Shown: positions 1 to 10,310 of the stretch, one piece after another
Numbering within the stretch: the stretch's first letter is position 1
How the letters are laid out: the number at the start of each line of letters is the position of its first letter
DNA from: Reyranella soli
GTDB lineage: Bacteria; Pseudomonadota; Alphaproteobacteria; Reyranellales; Reyranellaceae
Reading direction: 5' to 3'
DNA: 64,000 nucleotides
Assembly (NCBI RefSeq): GCF_007992495.1
Contig: NZ_BKAJ01000045.1
Coordinates: 62,001 to 126,000 of the forward strand
The notes under the pieces: model-generated
Seen by the model: the letters and a program-made list of their open reading frames with translations, nothing else
The model's database searches: none
What the model was told of the DNA's origin: nothing
Translations under genes and position numbers: made by a program

Positions 1-1166
1 ACGGCGGCGAGGCCGATGTCGCGCGCCAGGCGGATCGGCTTGACGTCGTTGGAGAACAGCCGGTTCAGCAGGTCCGTCGCCGCCACCATGGCGAAGTTGT
101 CGGCGCGCCGCCATTGCGCGTAGCGCTCCAGCGTGTCGCCGCCGCCGACATCGAGGCCGAGCCGCTTGCTGTCGACAAGGACCTCGACCAGGGCGGCGAT
201 GTCGCGCACACCGAGATTGTAGCCTTGGCCGGCGATGGGATGGATGCCGTGCGCGGCGTCACCGACCAGGACCAGGCGCGTGTCGATGTAGCGCTCGGCG
301 TGGACCAGCCCGAGCGGATGCCACCAGCGTGGGCCCACCGGCTCGACATGGCCGAGATAGTCGCCGAAACGGCGCGCGAGCTCGGCCTGGAAGCGCGGGG
401 CGTCGAGCTCGAGCAGGCGCTTGGCCAGGTCAGCACGCTCGCTCCATACGATCGACGAGCGATGCTCGCCGTTCTCGCTGTCGCGCATCGGCAGGATGGC
501 GAACGGGCCGCCGGGCAGGAACTTCTCCTGGGCGACGCCGCGATGCGGCCGCTCGTGGCGCGCCACCAGCACGATGGCGACCTGATCGTACGACCAGGCG
601 CGGGCGCCGATGCCGGCATCCTCACGCATGGTGCCGAAGCGGCCCTCGGCCGAGGCCACCAGGCGCGTGGCGATGCGGCGGCCGCTCTTGAGGACGAGCT
701 CGGCGCGGTTGGGATCGCGCCTGGTCTCGACCACTTCGTCGGGCGCTAGAAGCTCGACATGCGGGCAGGCTGCCAATCGGCGCAGCAGTGCCGCGCGCAG
801 AAACCGGTTCTCGACGATCCAGCCCATCGGCGCCGCCGTGTCGTCTTCGGTGCCGGCTTCGCGATGGTCGAAGTGGAGGAACATCGGGCTCGGCCGGCCG
901 TCGTGGCCCGCGTCGGAAATGCGGATGTCGAGGATGGGTTCGGCCTGGTCGGCCAGCTCCGGCCACACGCCCAGCGCCGCGAACAAGCGTTGGCTGGTAT
1001 AGGCGATGGCGGTGGTGCGGCCGTCGAAGCCCGCCTCGGTCAGCGACTTCAACGGGACGCGGTCGATGAGGACGGTATCGAGGCCCGTTTCACCCGCGGC
1101 GAGCGCCAAAAGGCTGCCGTTCAGGCCGGCGCCCACGACAGCGAGATCGAACCGGTCGCCTTGCAT
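1..1166 (-). CDS. ubiH: UbiH/UbiF-type FAD-dependent hydroxylase (ubiquinone biosynthesis), 3' end cut by window edge
   Basis: Reading the minus strand from the ATG at 1166 gives an open frame of 388 codons that runs off the left edge without a stop, so about the last 30 residues of a usual ~410-residue protein are missing. The N-terminus has the FAD-binding Rossmann signature (DLAVVGAGLNGSLLA, residues 7-21), followed by DGRTTAIAYTS, the pattern typical of the UbiH/UbiF/COQ6 family. Further on is LVGDAAHGIHPIAGQGYNLG, the second FAD motif of this family. These enzymes hydroxylate the aromatic ring of ubiquinone precursors at the inner membrane. Which ring position is used cannot be told from sequence; UbiH, UbiI, UbiF and UbiL are all possible. 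A hairpin separates it from the gene upstream on the same strand. Confidence 0.85.
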   Translation of the reverse strand, partial: MQGDRFDLAVVGAGLNGSLLALAAGETGLDTVLIDRVPLKSLTEAGFDGRTTAIAYTSQRLFAALGVWPELADQAEPILDIRISDAGHDGRPSPMFLHFDHREAGTEDDTAAPMGWIVENRFLRAALLRRLAACPHVELLAPDEVVETRRDPNRAELVLKSGRRIATRLVASAEGRFGTMREDAGIGARAWSYDQVAIVLVARHERPHRGVAQEKFLPGGPFAILPMRDSENGEHRSSIVWSERADLAKRLLELDAPRFQAELARRFGDYLGHVEPVGPRWWHPLGLVHAERYIDTRLVLVGDAAHGIHPIAGQGYNLGVRDIAALVEVLVDSKRLGLDVGGGDTLERYAQWRRADNFAMVAATDLLNRLFSNDVKPIRLARDIGLAA

Positions 1167-1181
1167 GCCCCATAAATGGCA

Positions 1182-1211
1182 GCGGCCCGGCTCGCGAGCA
1201 AGCCGGGCCGC
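1182..1211 (-). terminator. hairpin after the TIGR02001 gene, terminator-like
   Basis: An 11-bp perfect GC-rich stem (1182-1192 with 1201-1211) around an 8-nt loop lies just past the stop of the outer-membrane protein gene on the minus strand. A short AT-rich ATTTAT follows instead of a clear T run, so Rho-independent termination is plausible but not certain. Confidence 0.45.
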
Positions 1212-1241
1212 CAGACGCCCAAGACGACGGGGAGAGAGACC

Positions 1242-2144
1242 CTAGAACGTCTTGCTGATGGTAAAGACCGCCCGGGCGTCGCAGTTCATGGTGTTGCCGC
1301 AGTACGGGACATCGAGGTTGGTGTCGATATAGGCGATGGTGAGATCGACGCCGTAGACCGTGGCGGTGAAGCCGATCTGCCAGTCCCAGTAGTTGTTGTT
1401 GCCGATGCCGTAGTTGGTGAAGCGCTCCACATACTGATTGCCGATGGCGCCATAGAGCTTGAAGGCGAAGTTCTCATTGAAGGTGTAGGGAATCGGCACG
1501 GTGACCTGGCCCCATTTGTACCAGGCGTTGCCGGAGTTGCCGAAGAAGTTGGGGCTGTAGCGCACGGCGCCCTGGATCTGGGCGACGCCGAAGTCGTAGC
1601 CCAGCACCAGGCCGAACTCGTTGAAGTCGTAGAACAGGTCGGACGGCGCGCCGAGATAGTTGTAGCGGATGTAGCCCAGATCGCCGGTCAGCTTGCCTTC
1701 GAGCGCCTTCAGCCTGAGGCCGGCGATGAGATCGATCTCGGCGATCGTCGGGTTGGTGTTGCCGAAATAGACGTTGCTGCCCCAGGCGCCGACATAGGCG
1801 CTGAGCGGCACCTTCTCGCTGACCGCCGCGGTCTCGTAGGTAAAGGAGGGCTGGACCGCGACCTGGCGCTGGGTCTGCGAGATGCCGCGATACGAATAGT
1901 CGGTGGCGGCGGCGAAGGTCGCGGTGAAGCTGCCACCGAACGGCCCCTTCCAGACTTCTTTCTCGGGAGGCGCTTCAGTCGTCTGCGCCGGGGCTTGGCC
2001 GGGTGTGGGTTGCTGCGCCTGCGCATTCTGCACTTCGGCATTCTGCTTGTTGGATTCAGGCGACGGCGCCTGCGCGTTTGCTGCGCTAGTTGCGCACGCT
2101 ATGAGCAACCCCAAGGCGAGTACGGCTTGGTTTTTGAGCAACAT
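1242..2144 (-). CDS. TIGR02001-family outer membrane protein
   Basis: The start is taken at 2144, where the protein opens with a signal peptide (MLLKNQAVLALGLLIACA, cleavage near ANA-QA at about residue 22) and a GGGGGTGG ribosome site precedes the ATG; a longer open frame exists but adds a non-signal-like leader. The mature part begins with a Pro/Gln-rich linker, then FTATFAAATDYSYRGISQTQ, the characteristic first strands of the TIGR02001 (Gcw_chp) family, and ends with an aromatic C-terminal residue (ISKTF), as expected for a BAM-inserted beta-barrel. The 300-residue length fits. The role of the family is not established; it is a putative porin-like protein. The gene is divergent from glnK and shares a 155-bp intergenic region with it, so nitrogen-linked expression is possible but only inferred. 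Confidence 0.8.
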   Translation of the reverse strand: MLLKNQAVLALGLLIACATSAANAQAPSPESNKQNAEVQNAQAQQPTPGQAPAQTTEAPPEKEVWKGPFGGSFTATFAAATDYSYRGISQTQRQVAVQPSFTYETAAVSEKVPLSAYVGAWGSNVYFGNTNPTIAEIDLIAGLRLKALEGKLTGDLGYIRYNYLGAPSDLFYDFNEFGLVLGYDFGVAQIQGAVRYSPNFFGNSGNAWYKWGQVTVPIPYTFNENFAFKLYGAIGNQYVERFTNYGIGNNNYWDWQIGFTATVYGVDLTIAYIDTNLDVPYCGNTMNCDARAVFTISKTF

Positions 2145-2170
2145 GACCACCCCCAACGCATAATTGTTAG

Positions 2171-2638
<468 letters not shown>

Positions 2639-2679
2639 GCTGCCACCATTCACCCAATCAACGAACCGAGGGAAGTACG

Positions 2680-3990
2680 ATGAAGTCCAAGTTCAATCCG
2701 CTGCTCGCCGGCCTTGGGGCGGCCGGCACGCTGCTTCTGCCGGCCCTGGCGCTGGCCGCCGATGAGAAGCCCAAGCTCGACACCGGCGATACGGCCTGGA
2801 TGCTGACGTCGACGGCGTTGGTGCTGATGATGACCATCCCGGGCCTGGCGTTGTTCTACGGCGGCATGGTGCGCAAGAAGAACGTGCTGGCGACGGTGAT
2901 GCAGAGCTTCGCCGTCACCTGCCTGATCACGGTGCTGTGGCTGATCGTGGGCTACAGCCTCGCCTTCTCCTCCGGCAGCACCATCATCGGCGGGCTGAGC
3001 CGCGTCTTTCTTCGCGGCCTGACCTTGGACGGCGTGCATGACCTCGCCAAGACCATTCCGGAGACGGTGTTCCTCTCCTTTCAGCTGACCTTCGCCATCA
3101 TCACCCCGGCGCTGATCGCCGGCGCCTTCGCCGAGCGCATGAAGTTCTCGGCCATGATGTGGTTCATGGCGCTGTGGTCGCTGATCGTCTACGCGCCGAT
3201 CGCCCATTGGGTGTGGGGTGGCGGCTTCCTGGGCGACTGGGGCGTGCTCGACTTCGCCGGCGGCACCGTGGTGCACATCAACGCCGGTGTCGCCGGCCTG
3301 ATCTGCGCGCTGGTCATCGGCAAGCGCAAGGGCTTCGGCACCGAGAACCTGGCGCCCTACAACCTGGTCTATTCGGTGATCGGCGCTTCGCTGCTGTGGG
3401 TCGGCTGGTTCGGCTTCAATGCCGGCTCCGCCGTCGGCGCCAACGGCAATGCCGGCATGGCGATGGCCGTCACCCAGTTCGCGACGGCCGCAGCGGCACT
3501 CGCCTGGATGTTCGCGGAGTGGGCGACGCGCGGCAAGCCCTCGGTGCTCGGCATCATCTCGGGCGCCGTCGCCGGCCTGGTCGCGATCACGCCGGCCTCG
3601 GGCTACGTCAACCCGATGGGCTCGCTGGTGATCGGCATCGTCGCCGGCCTGGTCTGCTTCTGGGGCGCCACCGCGCTCAAGCGGGCGATGGGCTACGACG
3701 ATTCGCTCGATGCCTTCGGCGTGCACGGCCTCGGCGGCTTCGCCGGTGCGATCCTGACCGGCGTGTTCGCCGTCGAGGCGATCGCGGGCGAGGGCAAGAA
3801 GGGCCTGATCGACGGCAACCCCGGCCAGGTGCTGACGCAGCTGTGGGGCTCGCTGGTCTGCATCGCCTGGTGCGCCATCGCCACCTTCATCATCCTCAAG
3901 GTCGTCGACGCCCTGATCGGGCTGCGCGTCACCAGCGAGGAAGAGGTCGAAGGCCTCGACATCAACCTGCACGGGGAGACGGTGCACTAA
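2680..3990 (+). CDS. amtB: ammonium transporter AmtB, first copy
   Basis: A 436-residue inner-membrane channel. It opens with a cleavable signal (residues 1-21, LLLPALALAA) as in other bacterial Amt proteins, followed by DTGDTAW, the mature N-terminus, and 11 hydrophobic helices. The pore histidines are present at about His199 (VVHINAGVAGL) and His349 (FGVHGLGG), and the FYGGMVRKKN motif is intact. The start at 2680 has GAGGGAAG upstream; the longer frame from 2635 lacks a ribosome site. The gene forms an operon with glnK, whose product gates it by inserting the T-loop into the cytoplasmic pore exit. A strong terminator at 4048-4078 ends this unit. Confidence 0.96.
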   Translation: MKSKFNPLLAGLGAAGTLLLPALALAADEKPKLDTGDTAWMLTSTALVLMMTIPGLALFYGGMVRKKNVLATVMQSFAVTCLITVLWLIVGYSLAFSSGSTIIGGLSRVFLRGLTLDGVHDLAKTIPETVFLSFQLTFAIITPALIAGAFAERMKFSAMMWFMALWSLIVYAPIAHWVWGGGFLGDWGVLDFAGGTVVHINAGVAGLICALVIGKRKGFGTENLAPYNLVYSVIGASLLWVGWFGFNAGSAVGANGNAGMAMAVTQFATAAAALAWMFAEWATRGKPSVLGIISGAVAGLVAITPASGYVNPMGSLVIGIVAGLVCFWGATALKRAMGYDDSLDAFGVHGLGGFAGAILTGVFAVEAIAGEGKKGLIDGNPGQVLTQLWGSLVCIAWCAIATFIILKVVDALIGLRVTSEEEVEGLDINLHGETVH

Positions 3991-4482
<492 letters not shown>

Positions 4483-4538
4483 TCAGAACTGAATTCAAGA
4501 AAACAAGACAAGCAAGCCAAGACGACACGGGAGATAAA

Positions 4539-5869
4539 ATGGTCAAGACGGCATTGCGCTTCGGCGCGCCTTTGGCGTGCGCGTCGACGTTCGGCTTGAT
4601 GTCTGCAGATGCGGCTTTCGCCGCCGACAACCCCCCCCCATCGATACCGGCGACACGGCCTGGCTGCTGGTCGCCACCTGCCTGGTCCTGATGATGAACA
4701 TCCCGGGACTGGCACTGTTCTACTGCGGCATGGTGCGCAAGAAGAACGTGCTGGCGACGGCCGTCCAGGCCTTCGCCGTCGCCGCCCTGGTGACGGTGAT
4801 GTGGTTCGTCGTCGGCTATTCGCTCGCCTTCACCAACGGCGGCGACCTCAACGGCGTGATCGGCTCGCTCGCGCGAGCCTTCGGCGCCGGCCTGCAGGGC
4901 AGCGTGCACGAGCTCGCCAAGACGGTGCCCGAGAACGTCTTCCTGATGTACCAGGCGACCTTCGCCATCATCACGCCCGCGATCATCGCCGGCGCCTTCG
5001 CCGAGCGCATGAGGTTCTCGGCGATGATGTGGTTCATGGCGCTGTGGCTCCTGTTCGTCTACGTGCCGGTGGCGCACTGGGTATGGGGCGGCGGCTTCCT
5101 CGGATCGGCGGGCGTGCTCGACTTCGCCGGCGGCCTGGTCGTCCATCTCAACGCCGGCATGGCGGGGCTGGTCTGCTGCCTGGTGATCGGTAAGCGCCAG
5201 GGTTACGGCGTCGAATACATGGCGCCGCATAACCTCGTGCTCACCCTGATCGGCACCTCGCTGCTGTGGGTCGGCTGGTTCGGCTTCAATGCCGGCTCGG
5301 CGCTGGCCTCGGGCGAACTCGCGGGCTCGGCCATGCTCAACACCCACATCTCGGCCGCCGTCGCGGCGCTGGTCTGGATGTCGGTCGAATGGGCGAGCCG
5401 CGGCAAGCCTTCGGTGCTCGGCATTCTGTCGGGCGCGGTGGCCGGCCTCGGCACCATCACGCCAGCCGCGGGCTATGTCGAGCCGTGGGCCGCGATGGTG
5501 ATCGGCTTTGCCGCCGGCCTGGTCTGCTACTGGGCGTCGGTCGTGGTGAAGACCAGTCTGGGCTATGACGATTCGCTCGACGTCTTCGGCGTGCACGGCG
5601 TCGGCGGCATCTTGGGCACCATCATGGCCGGCGTGTTCGCCACCAGGCTGATCAATGACGTCAACAAGGGCCAGCCGGTTGGCCTGATCGACGGCAATGC
5701 CGGCCAGGTCCTGACCCAGCTCTACGGCGTGGTGGCCGTCACCATCTTCTGCGGTGTCGCCACCTGGATCATCCTGAAAGTCGTCGATGCCATGGTCGGG
5801 CTGCGGGCGACGCGGGACGAGGAGACCGAGGGGCTCGACGCGGCCCTGCACGGTGAGAGGGTGCAGTAG
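4539..5869 (+). CDS. amtB: ammonium transporter AmtB, second copy, frameshifted at a nine-C tract
   Basis: The natural start is ATG 4539, which encodes a signal peptide (MVKTALRFGAPLACA... to FAADNPP). That frame stops at 4689-4691 after 50 codons. The rest of the transporter (IDTGDTAWLLV onwards, to 5869) is in another frame. The two join exactly at a run of nine C at 4631-4639: ten C (or seven) would restore one continuous protein of about 443 residues matching AmtB1. The channel histidines (VVHLNAGMAGL, FGVHGVGG) are kept. The conserved FYGGMVR motif reads FYCGMVR. The frame downstream of the shift is otherwise intact, so the gene has not decayed; this may be a sequencing error, slippage-tolerant expression, or phase variation. 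A GTG at 4577 could start the long frame but would lack a signal peptide and ribosome site. Confidence 0.85.
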
Positions 5870-5889
5870 GGCGCCCAGCACTTGTGACC

Positions 5890-5924
5890 ATATGGAAGAA
5901 GGGGCCCAAACCCTTCTTCCGTAT
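5890..5924. terminator. 14-bp hairpin downstream of amtB2
   Basis: Positions 5890-5903 pair with 5911-5924 (one G-T pair) around a 7-nt loop, 21 bp after the amtB2 stop. No T run follows, so it may act as an mRNA end-protecting or Rho-assisted structure rather than a simple terminator. Confidence 0.5.
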
Positions 5925-5947
5925 GAAGAATACGGGCTATTCCCTTG

Positions 5948-5976
5948 TTGTTATTGGCTAATTTGTTTCATACAAT
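5948..5976 (+). promoter_or_regulatory. probable sigma-70 promoter of the aminotransferase gene
   Basis: In an AT-rich patch, TTGTTA (5948-5953) and TACAAT (5971-5976) are spaced by 17 bp. This predicts a start near 5983, about 77 bp before the ATG at 6060. The match to the -10 box is five of six. Confidence 0.5.
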
Positions 5977-6059
5977 GCGGCAATAGTTTATCCGGCCGGG
6001 GCCCCTCCCGCCGGCGTCGTCGCGTCGCTCCGGCCCTTGGGGGGGCCGTTGGAGTTTCG

Positions 6060-7265
6060 ATGTTCAATCCGCGCCTCACGGAGACGCTGACCGATTTTCC
6101 GTTCGCGCGGTTGAATGCTCTCATCGCTCCGATCGCGCCGCCGGCGCACCTGTCGATGATCAACATGTCGGTCGGCGAGCCGCAGGGCGCCATGCCCGCC
6201 TTCGCGCGCCAGATCGTCAATGACGAGATCGACGGCTGGAACCGCTACCCGCCCAACCAGGGCCTGCCCGATCTCAACCTCGCCATCGTCGAATGGCTGA
6301 GCCGCCGCTATCGCCTGCCGGCGGGCCTGCTCGATCCGGCGCAGCACGTCATCCCGACCGCCGGCAGCAAGGAAGGCGTCTACATCATCTCGACGGTGGC
6401 GACGCCGCAGCAGAAGGCGGGCGCCAAGCCGATCGTGGCGCTGCCCAACCCGTTCTATCAGGCCTATCTCGGCGGCGCGGTGCTGTCCGGCGCCGAGCCG
6501 CTGCTGGTCAACGCCAATGCCGACAACGGCTTCCTGCCCGACTTCCTCGGCCTCGATGAGGCGACCTGGAAGCGGATGTCGGTCGTCTATCTTTGCTCGC
6601 CTGCCAACCCGCAAGGCGCCATTGCGAGCATCGACTATCTGCAGAAGCTTCTGGCCAAGTGCCGCGAGCACGACGCCGTGCTGGCGGTCGATGAGTGCTA
6701 CGCCGAGATCTATACGCGTGAGCCGCCGCCCGGCGCGCTCGAGGCGGCGCTGGCGATGGACACGACAGGGGGCAAGGATCCGTTCAAGAACCTCGCCGTC
6801 TTCCATTCGCTCTCCAAGCGCTCCAATGCCGCCGGCCTGCGCTCCGGCTTCATGGCGGGCGATCCGCGTCTGGTGGCGATGACGCTGCGCTGGCGCACCT
6901 ATGGCGGCCCGCAGATCCCCTTCGCCGTTCAGAAGGCGTCGGCGGCGCTGTGGCGCGAGGAGACGCATCCGCTGCAGACGCGCGAGTGGTACCAGAAGAA
7001 TTTCCGCGTCGCCGAGCAGATCCTGCACAACCGCTTCAGCTACTACACACCGGGTGGCGGCTTTTTCCTGTGGCTCGATGTCGGCGACGGCGAGGAGGCC
7101 ACCCGCAAGCTGTGGCGCGAGGCGCACGTGAAGGTGCTGCCGGGCGCCTATGTCTGCCGCGAGACCGACGGCATCAACACCGCCGAGCGCTACATCCGCG
7201 TCGCCCTGGTGCATGACGAGCAGACCACTCGCGAGGGCATGACGCGCCTCGCCCAGGTGCTGTGA
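6060..7265 (+). CDS. PLP-dependent aminotransferase, DapC-like (succinyldiaminopimelate or aspartate-type)
   Basis: A 401-residue class I/II aminotransferase. It shows the substrate loop NRYPPNQGLPDL, the cofactor-stacking region SPANPQG, the DECYAEIY aspartate/tyrosine motif that holds the PLP ring nitrogen, and the Schiff-base lysine at about Lys253 in HSLSKRSNAAGLRSGF. This form of the lysine motif is typical of the DapC-like group, which transfers the amino group onto N-succinyl-L-2-amino-6-oxopimelate in lysine and peptidoglycan synthesis; closely related members act on aspartate or aromatic substrates. The ATG at 6060 has GGAG about 6 bp upstream; a longer frame from 5787 overlaps amtB2 and is not believed. 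dapF lies elsewhere in the window, at 58.4 kb. Assignment of substrate is moderate. Confidence 0.8.
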   Translation: MFNPRLTETLTDFPFARLNALIAPIAPPAHLSMINMSVGEPQGAMPAFARQIVNDEIDGWNRYPPNQGLPDLNLAIVEWLSRRYRLPAGLLDPAQHVIPTAGSKEGVYIISTVATPQQKAGAKPIVALPNPFYQAYLGGAVLSGAEPLLVNANADNGFLPDFLGLDEATWKRMSVVYLCSPANPQGAIASIDYLQKLLAKCREHDAVLAVDECYAEIYTREPPPGALEAALAMDTTGGKDPFKNLAVFHSLSKRSNAAGLRSGFMAGDPRLVAMTLRWRTYGGPQIPFAVQKASAALWREETHPLQTREWYQKNFRVAEQILHNRFSYYTPGGGFFLWLDVGDGEEATRKLWREAHVKVLPGAYVCRETDGINTAERYIRVALVHDEQTTREGMTRLAQVL

Positions 7266-7284
7266 TGAGGCGCGAACTCTCATG

Positions 7285-7424
7285 CTCCTCCCCCATCATA
7301 CGGGGGAGGATACAGGAGGGGGCAAGCCTCATCCGAGGTGCTGCAAGTTTCAGATCTGAACTGGTCGAGATCGTTTGTGCGACTCGCCCCCTCCCCACCC
7401 TCCCCCGTATGACGGGGGAGGAGG
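7285..7424. repeat. 140-bp palindromic interspersed element, copy 1
   Basis: The element has imperfect ~42-bp terminal inverted repeats. Each end is itself a hairpin: CCTCCCCC and GGGGGAGG around a 7-nt loop (7287-7309 and 7399-7421). A central palindrome CAGATCTG is at about 7351-7358. Two further copies lie at 27515 and 30247. It fills the gap between the aminotransferase and ftsK. Confidence 0.85.
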
Positions 7425-7443
7425 AAAGAGCCGGGGTGCTCTG

Positions 7444-10242
7444 ATGGCCATCATCGGCGCCACCTCCATCGCTCCCCGCAAGACCGCGATCCTGCCGGAA
7501 GGCGGGCGCGACTTCCTGCGGCGGCGCATGATGGAGCTGGTCGGCGCCGCCGTCGCGGCCCTGGGCGTCGTACTGCTGCTGGCGCTGTTCACCTACAGTC
7601 CTGGCGATCCCTCGCTCAACCACGCGACGGGCCGCGCGCCGCACAACACCATGGGCGTGCCCGGCGCCTACATCTCCGACCTGCTGCTGCAGACCTTCGG
7701 TCTCGCCATTGTCCTGGTGCCGGTAGCGCTGATCACCTGGGGCGTGCGCATGGTGCGCACCCATCATCTCGGCTTCTTCGGGCTCCGTCTTTCGCTGCTG
7801 CTGTTGGCGCTGCTGATGATGAGCGTGGCCTGCGTCGGGCTGGGCGATGTCGGCGCCGCCGCCACCCACGCCGGACCAGGCGGCCTCGTCGGCCTCGCGC
7901 TCGTCGGTCGCTTCCGCGAGCTGGTGCTGACCCATTCGAGCGGCGGCAGCCTCGCCTTGATCGAGCCAGCCTGTGCGGCACTCGCCTTCATCGCCATGGC
8001 GCCGGCGCTGGGCATGAACCGCACCGACCTGCCGCTGATCTTCCGCATTCTGCGCGCGCCGTTCCTGGGCAGCGTGTGGCTGGTGCGGGCCGGCATCAGC
8101 CTGTGGCGCGGCAAGCCGCAGTCGCTCGACGAGGAGCTCGACATGCCGGCGCCGCCGATCGGCTATGCCGAGATCCCGGGCGAGATCGACGCCAGCCAGT
8201 ACGACCCGGCGCACTTCCCACCGCGCTTCGAGCAGATCCCCGAAGAGGGTGCGCCGTTGCCGTCGCGCGAATCGCTGATGGTTGATGCACCCTATGCGCC
8301 GATTGAGCGACCGGCCGAGGAGATTCCCGAGCTGCCGCCGGGCCACCAGCCCGTGCAGGCGCCGACGGCGGCGGAATCGGTGCAGGAGCGCACGTTGTTC
8401 GACCGAGTGGCCGGATTGCGTATCGAGCCGATCCTGGGCCGCCTGCGGCCCGCCGCACCGGCTGCCGAGCGCATCGAGCCGACCGTGCCAGCGCCGGCCG
8501 CGCCGATGCCCGAGCAGCTGGCGGAAACGGCGCAAGCGCCGCAAGCGGCGGCGCAGCCCGAGGCCGAGACCGACGACGACAATCCATTCACGCCCGACAC
8601 GCTTGCCGACCCGACGCCGCCGGCGGCCGCAAACGGCGTCACCATCGTGCCGCGCAAGTCGGCCGCGGCCCAGGGCAAGCGCGCCGCCAAGGCCGGCCAG
8701 CGCGAGCTCGATCTCGTGACCGGCGAATACAAGCTGCCGCCGCTCGACATCCTGTCGCTGCCCTCGCGCGTCAGCAGCGAGACCAAGATCGACGAGGAGG
8801 CGCTGGAGCAGAACGCCCGCCTGCTCGAGACGGTGCTCGACGATTTCGGCGTCAAGGGCCAGATCGTGAAGGTGCGGCCGGGGCCGGTCGTGACGCTCTA
8901 CGAGCTCGAGCCCGCGCCCGGCACCAAGTCGAGCCGTGTCATCGGTCTCGCCGACGACATCGCCCGCTCGATGAGTGCGGTGTCGGCGCGCGTCGCCACC
9001 GTGCCGGGCCGCAACGTCATCGGCATCGAATTGCCCAATGCGCGGCGCGAGACGGTCTTCCTGCGCGAGCTGCTGTCGACCCGGCAGTACGAGGACAACC
9101 GGCTCGGCCTGCCGCTGGCGCTGGGCAAGGACATCGGCGGCGATCCGGTGATCGCCGACCTCGCGCGCATGCCGCATCTGTTGATCGGCGGCACCACCGG
9201 TTCGGGCAAGTCGGTGGCGGTCAACACCATGATCTTGTCGCTGCTCTATAGGCTGCCGCCGGATCGCTGCCGTTTCATCATGATCGATCCCAAGATGCTG
9301 GAGCTCAGCGTCTACCAGGACATCCCGCATCTGCTCACGCCCGTCGTCACCGAGCCGCGCAAGGCGATCGTGGCGCTGAAATGGGTGGTGCGCGAGATGG
9401 AGGACCGCTATCGCGCCATGAGCGCGCTCGGCGTGCGCAACATCGCGGGCTACAACGAGAAGCTGGGCGACGCCAGGCGCAAGGGCCAGGCGCTGACCCG
9501 CCAGGTCCAGACCGGCATCGATCCAGAGACGCGTCGGCCGGTGTTTGAGGAAGAGGAGATCGACCTCAATCCGCTGCCCTTCATCGTGGTCATCATCGAC
9601 GAGATGGCCGACCTGATGCTGGTCGCGGGCAAGGAGATCGAGGCCGCGGTGCAGCGTCTGGCCCAGATGGCGCGCGCCGCCGGCATCCACGTGATCATGG
9701 CGACGCAGCGGCCGTCGGTCGACGTCATCACCGGCACCATCAAGGCCAACTTCCCCACCCGCATCTCCTTCCAGGTCACCTCCAAGATCGACAGCCGCAC
9801 CATCCTGGGCGAGCAGGGCGGCGAGCAGCTGCTGGGTCAGGGCGACATGCTGTACATGGCGGGCGGCGGCAAGATCGCGCGCGTGCACGGCCCGTTCGTC
9901 TCCGACACAGAGGTCGAGGAGGTGGTGCGGCATCTCCGGGCCCAGGGTGCGCCGTCCTATATCGAATCGGTCACCAGCGATCCCGACGCCGAGGAAGGCG
10001 GGCTCGGCCTGCCGGGCGACGGCGAGGAAGGCGAGAGCGACCAGCTCTACGACCAGGCGATCGCGCTGGTGGCGCGCGAGCGCAAGTGCAGCACCAGCTT
10101 CATCCAGCGCTACCTGCAGATCGGCTACAACCGCGCCGCCCGCATCGTCGAGCGCATGGAGCGCGAGGGTGTCGTCAGCCCGGCCAACCATGTCGGCAAG
10201 CGCGAGGTCCTGGCGCGCGACATCGACGACCGCGAGCGCTGA
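7444..10242 (+). CDS. ftsK: DNA translocase FtsK
   Basis: A 932-residue cell-division DNA pump. The N-terminus has about four transmembrane helices (roughly residues 25-200) that anchor it at the septum. A Pro/Ala/Glu-rich linker of some 200 residues follows. The motor domain has Walker A (GGTTGSGKS, about residues 582-590), [16 protein letters not shown], and the Walker B region [13 protein letters not shown]. The C-terminal gamma winged helix (about residues 864-930, from SDQLYDQAI to VGKREVL) reads KOPS sequences and activates XerCD at dif. The start at 7444 lies just after the repeat element; the upstream extension in the same frame is only repeat sequence. The GGGG before the ATG is a usable ribosome site. 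Many alphaproteobacteria have lolA after ftsK; here a patatin gene follows instead. Confidence 0.96.
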   Translation: MAIIGATSIAPRKTAILPEGGRDFLRRRMMELVGAAVAALGVVLLLALFTYSPGDPSLNHATGRAPHNTMGVPGAYISDLLLQTFGLAIVLVPVALITWGVRMVRTHHLGFFGLRLSLLLLALLMMSVACVGLGDVGAAATHAGPGGLVGLALVGRFRELVLTHSSGGSLALIEPACAALAFIAMAPALGMNRTDLPLIFRILRAPFLGSVWLVRAGISLWRGKPQSLDEELDMPAPPIGYAEIPGEIDASQYDPAHFPPRFEQIPEEGAPLPSRESLMVDAPYAPIERPAEEIPELPPGHQPVQAPTAAESVQERTLFDRVAGLRIEPILGRLRPAAPAAERIEPTVPAPAAPMPEQLAETAQAPQAAAQPEAETDDDNPFTPDTLADPTPPAAANGVTIVPRKSAAAQGKRAAKAGQRELDLVTGEYKLPPLDILSLPSRVSSETKIDEEALEQNARLLETVLDDFGVKGQIVKVRPGPVVTLYELEPAPGTKSSRVIGLADDIARSMSAVSARVATVPGRNVIGIELPNARRETVFLRELLSTRQYEDNRLGLPLALGKDIGGDPVIADLARMPHLLIGGTTGSGKSVAVNTMILSLLYRLPPDRCRFIMIDPKMLELSVYQDIPHLLTPVVTEPRKAIVALKWVVREMEDRYRAMSALGVRNIAGYNEKLGDARRKGQALTRQVQTGIDPETRRPVFEEEEIDLNPLPFIVVIIDEMADLMLVAGKEIEAAVQRLAQMARAAGIHVIMATQRPSVDVITGTIKANFPTRISFQVTSKIDSRTILGEQGGEQLLGQGDMLYMAGGGKIARVHGPFVSDTEVEEVVRHLRAQGAPSYIESVTSDPDAEEGGLGLPGDGEEGESDQLYDQAIALVARERKCSTSFIQRYLQIGYNRAARIVERMEREGVVSPANHVGKREVLARDIDDRER

Positions 10243-10310
10243 CCGCTTCAACGGCCGATTGCGAAGCCCGAAGTTTTTCTGATAGAGCGGCCCGCTGATT
10301 GGGGGGCGCG

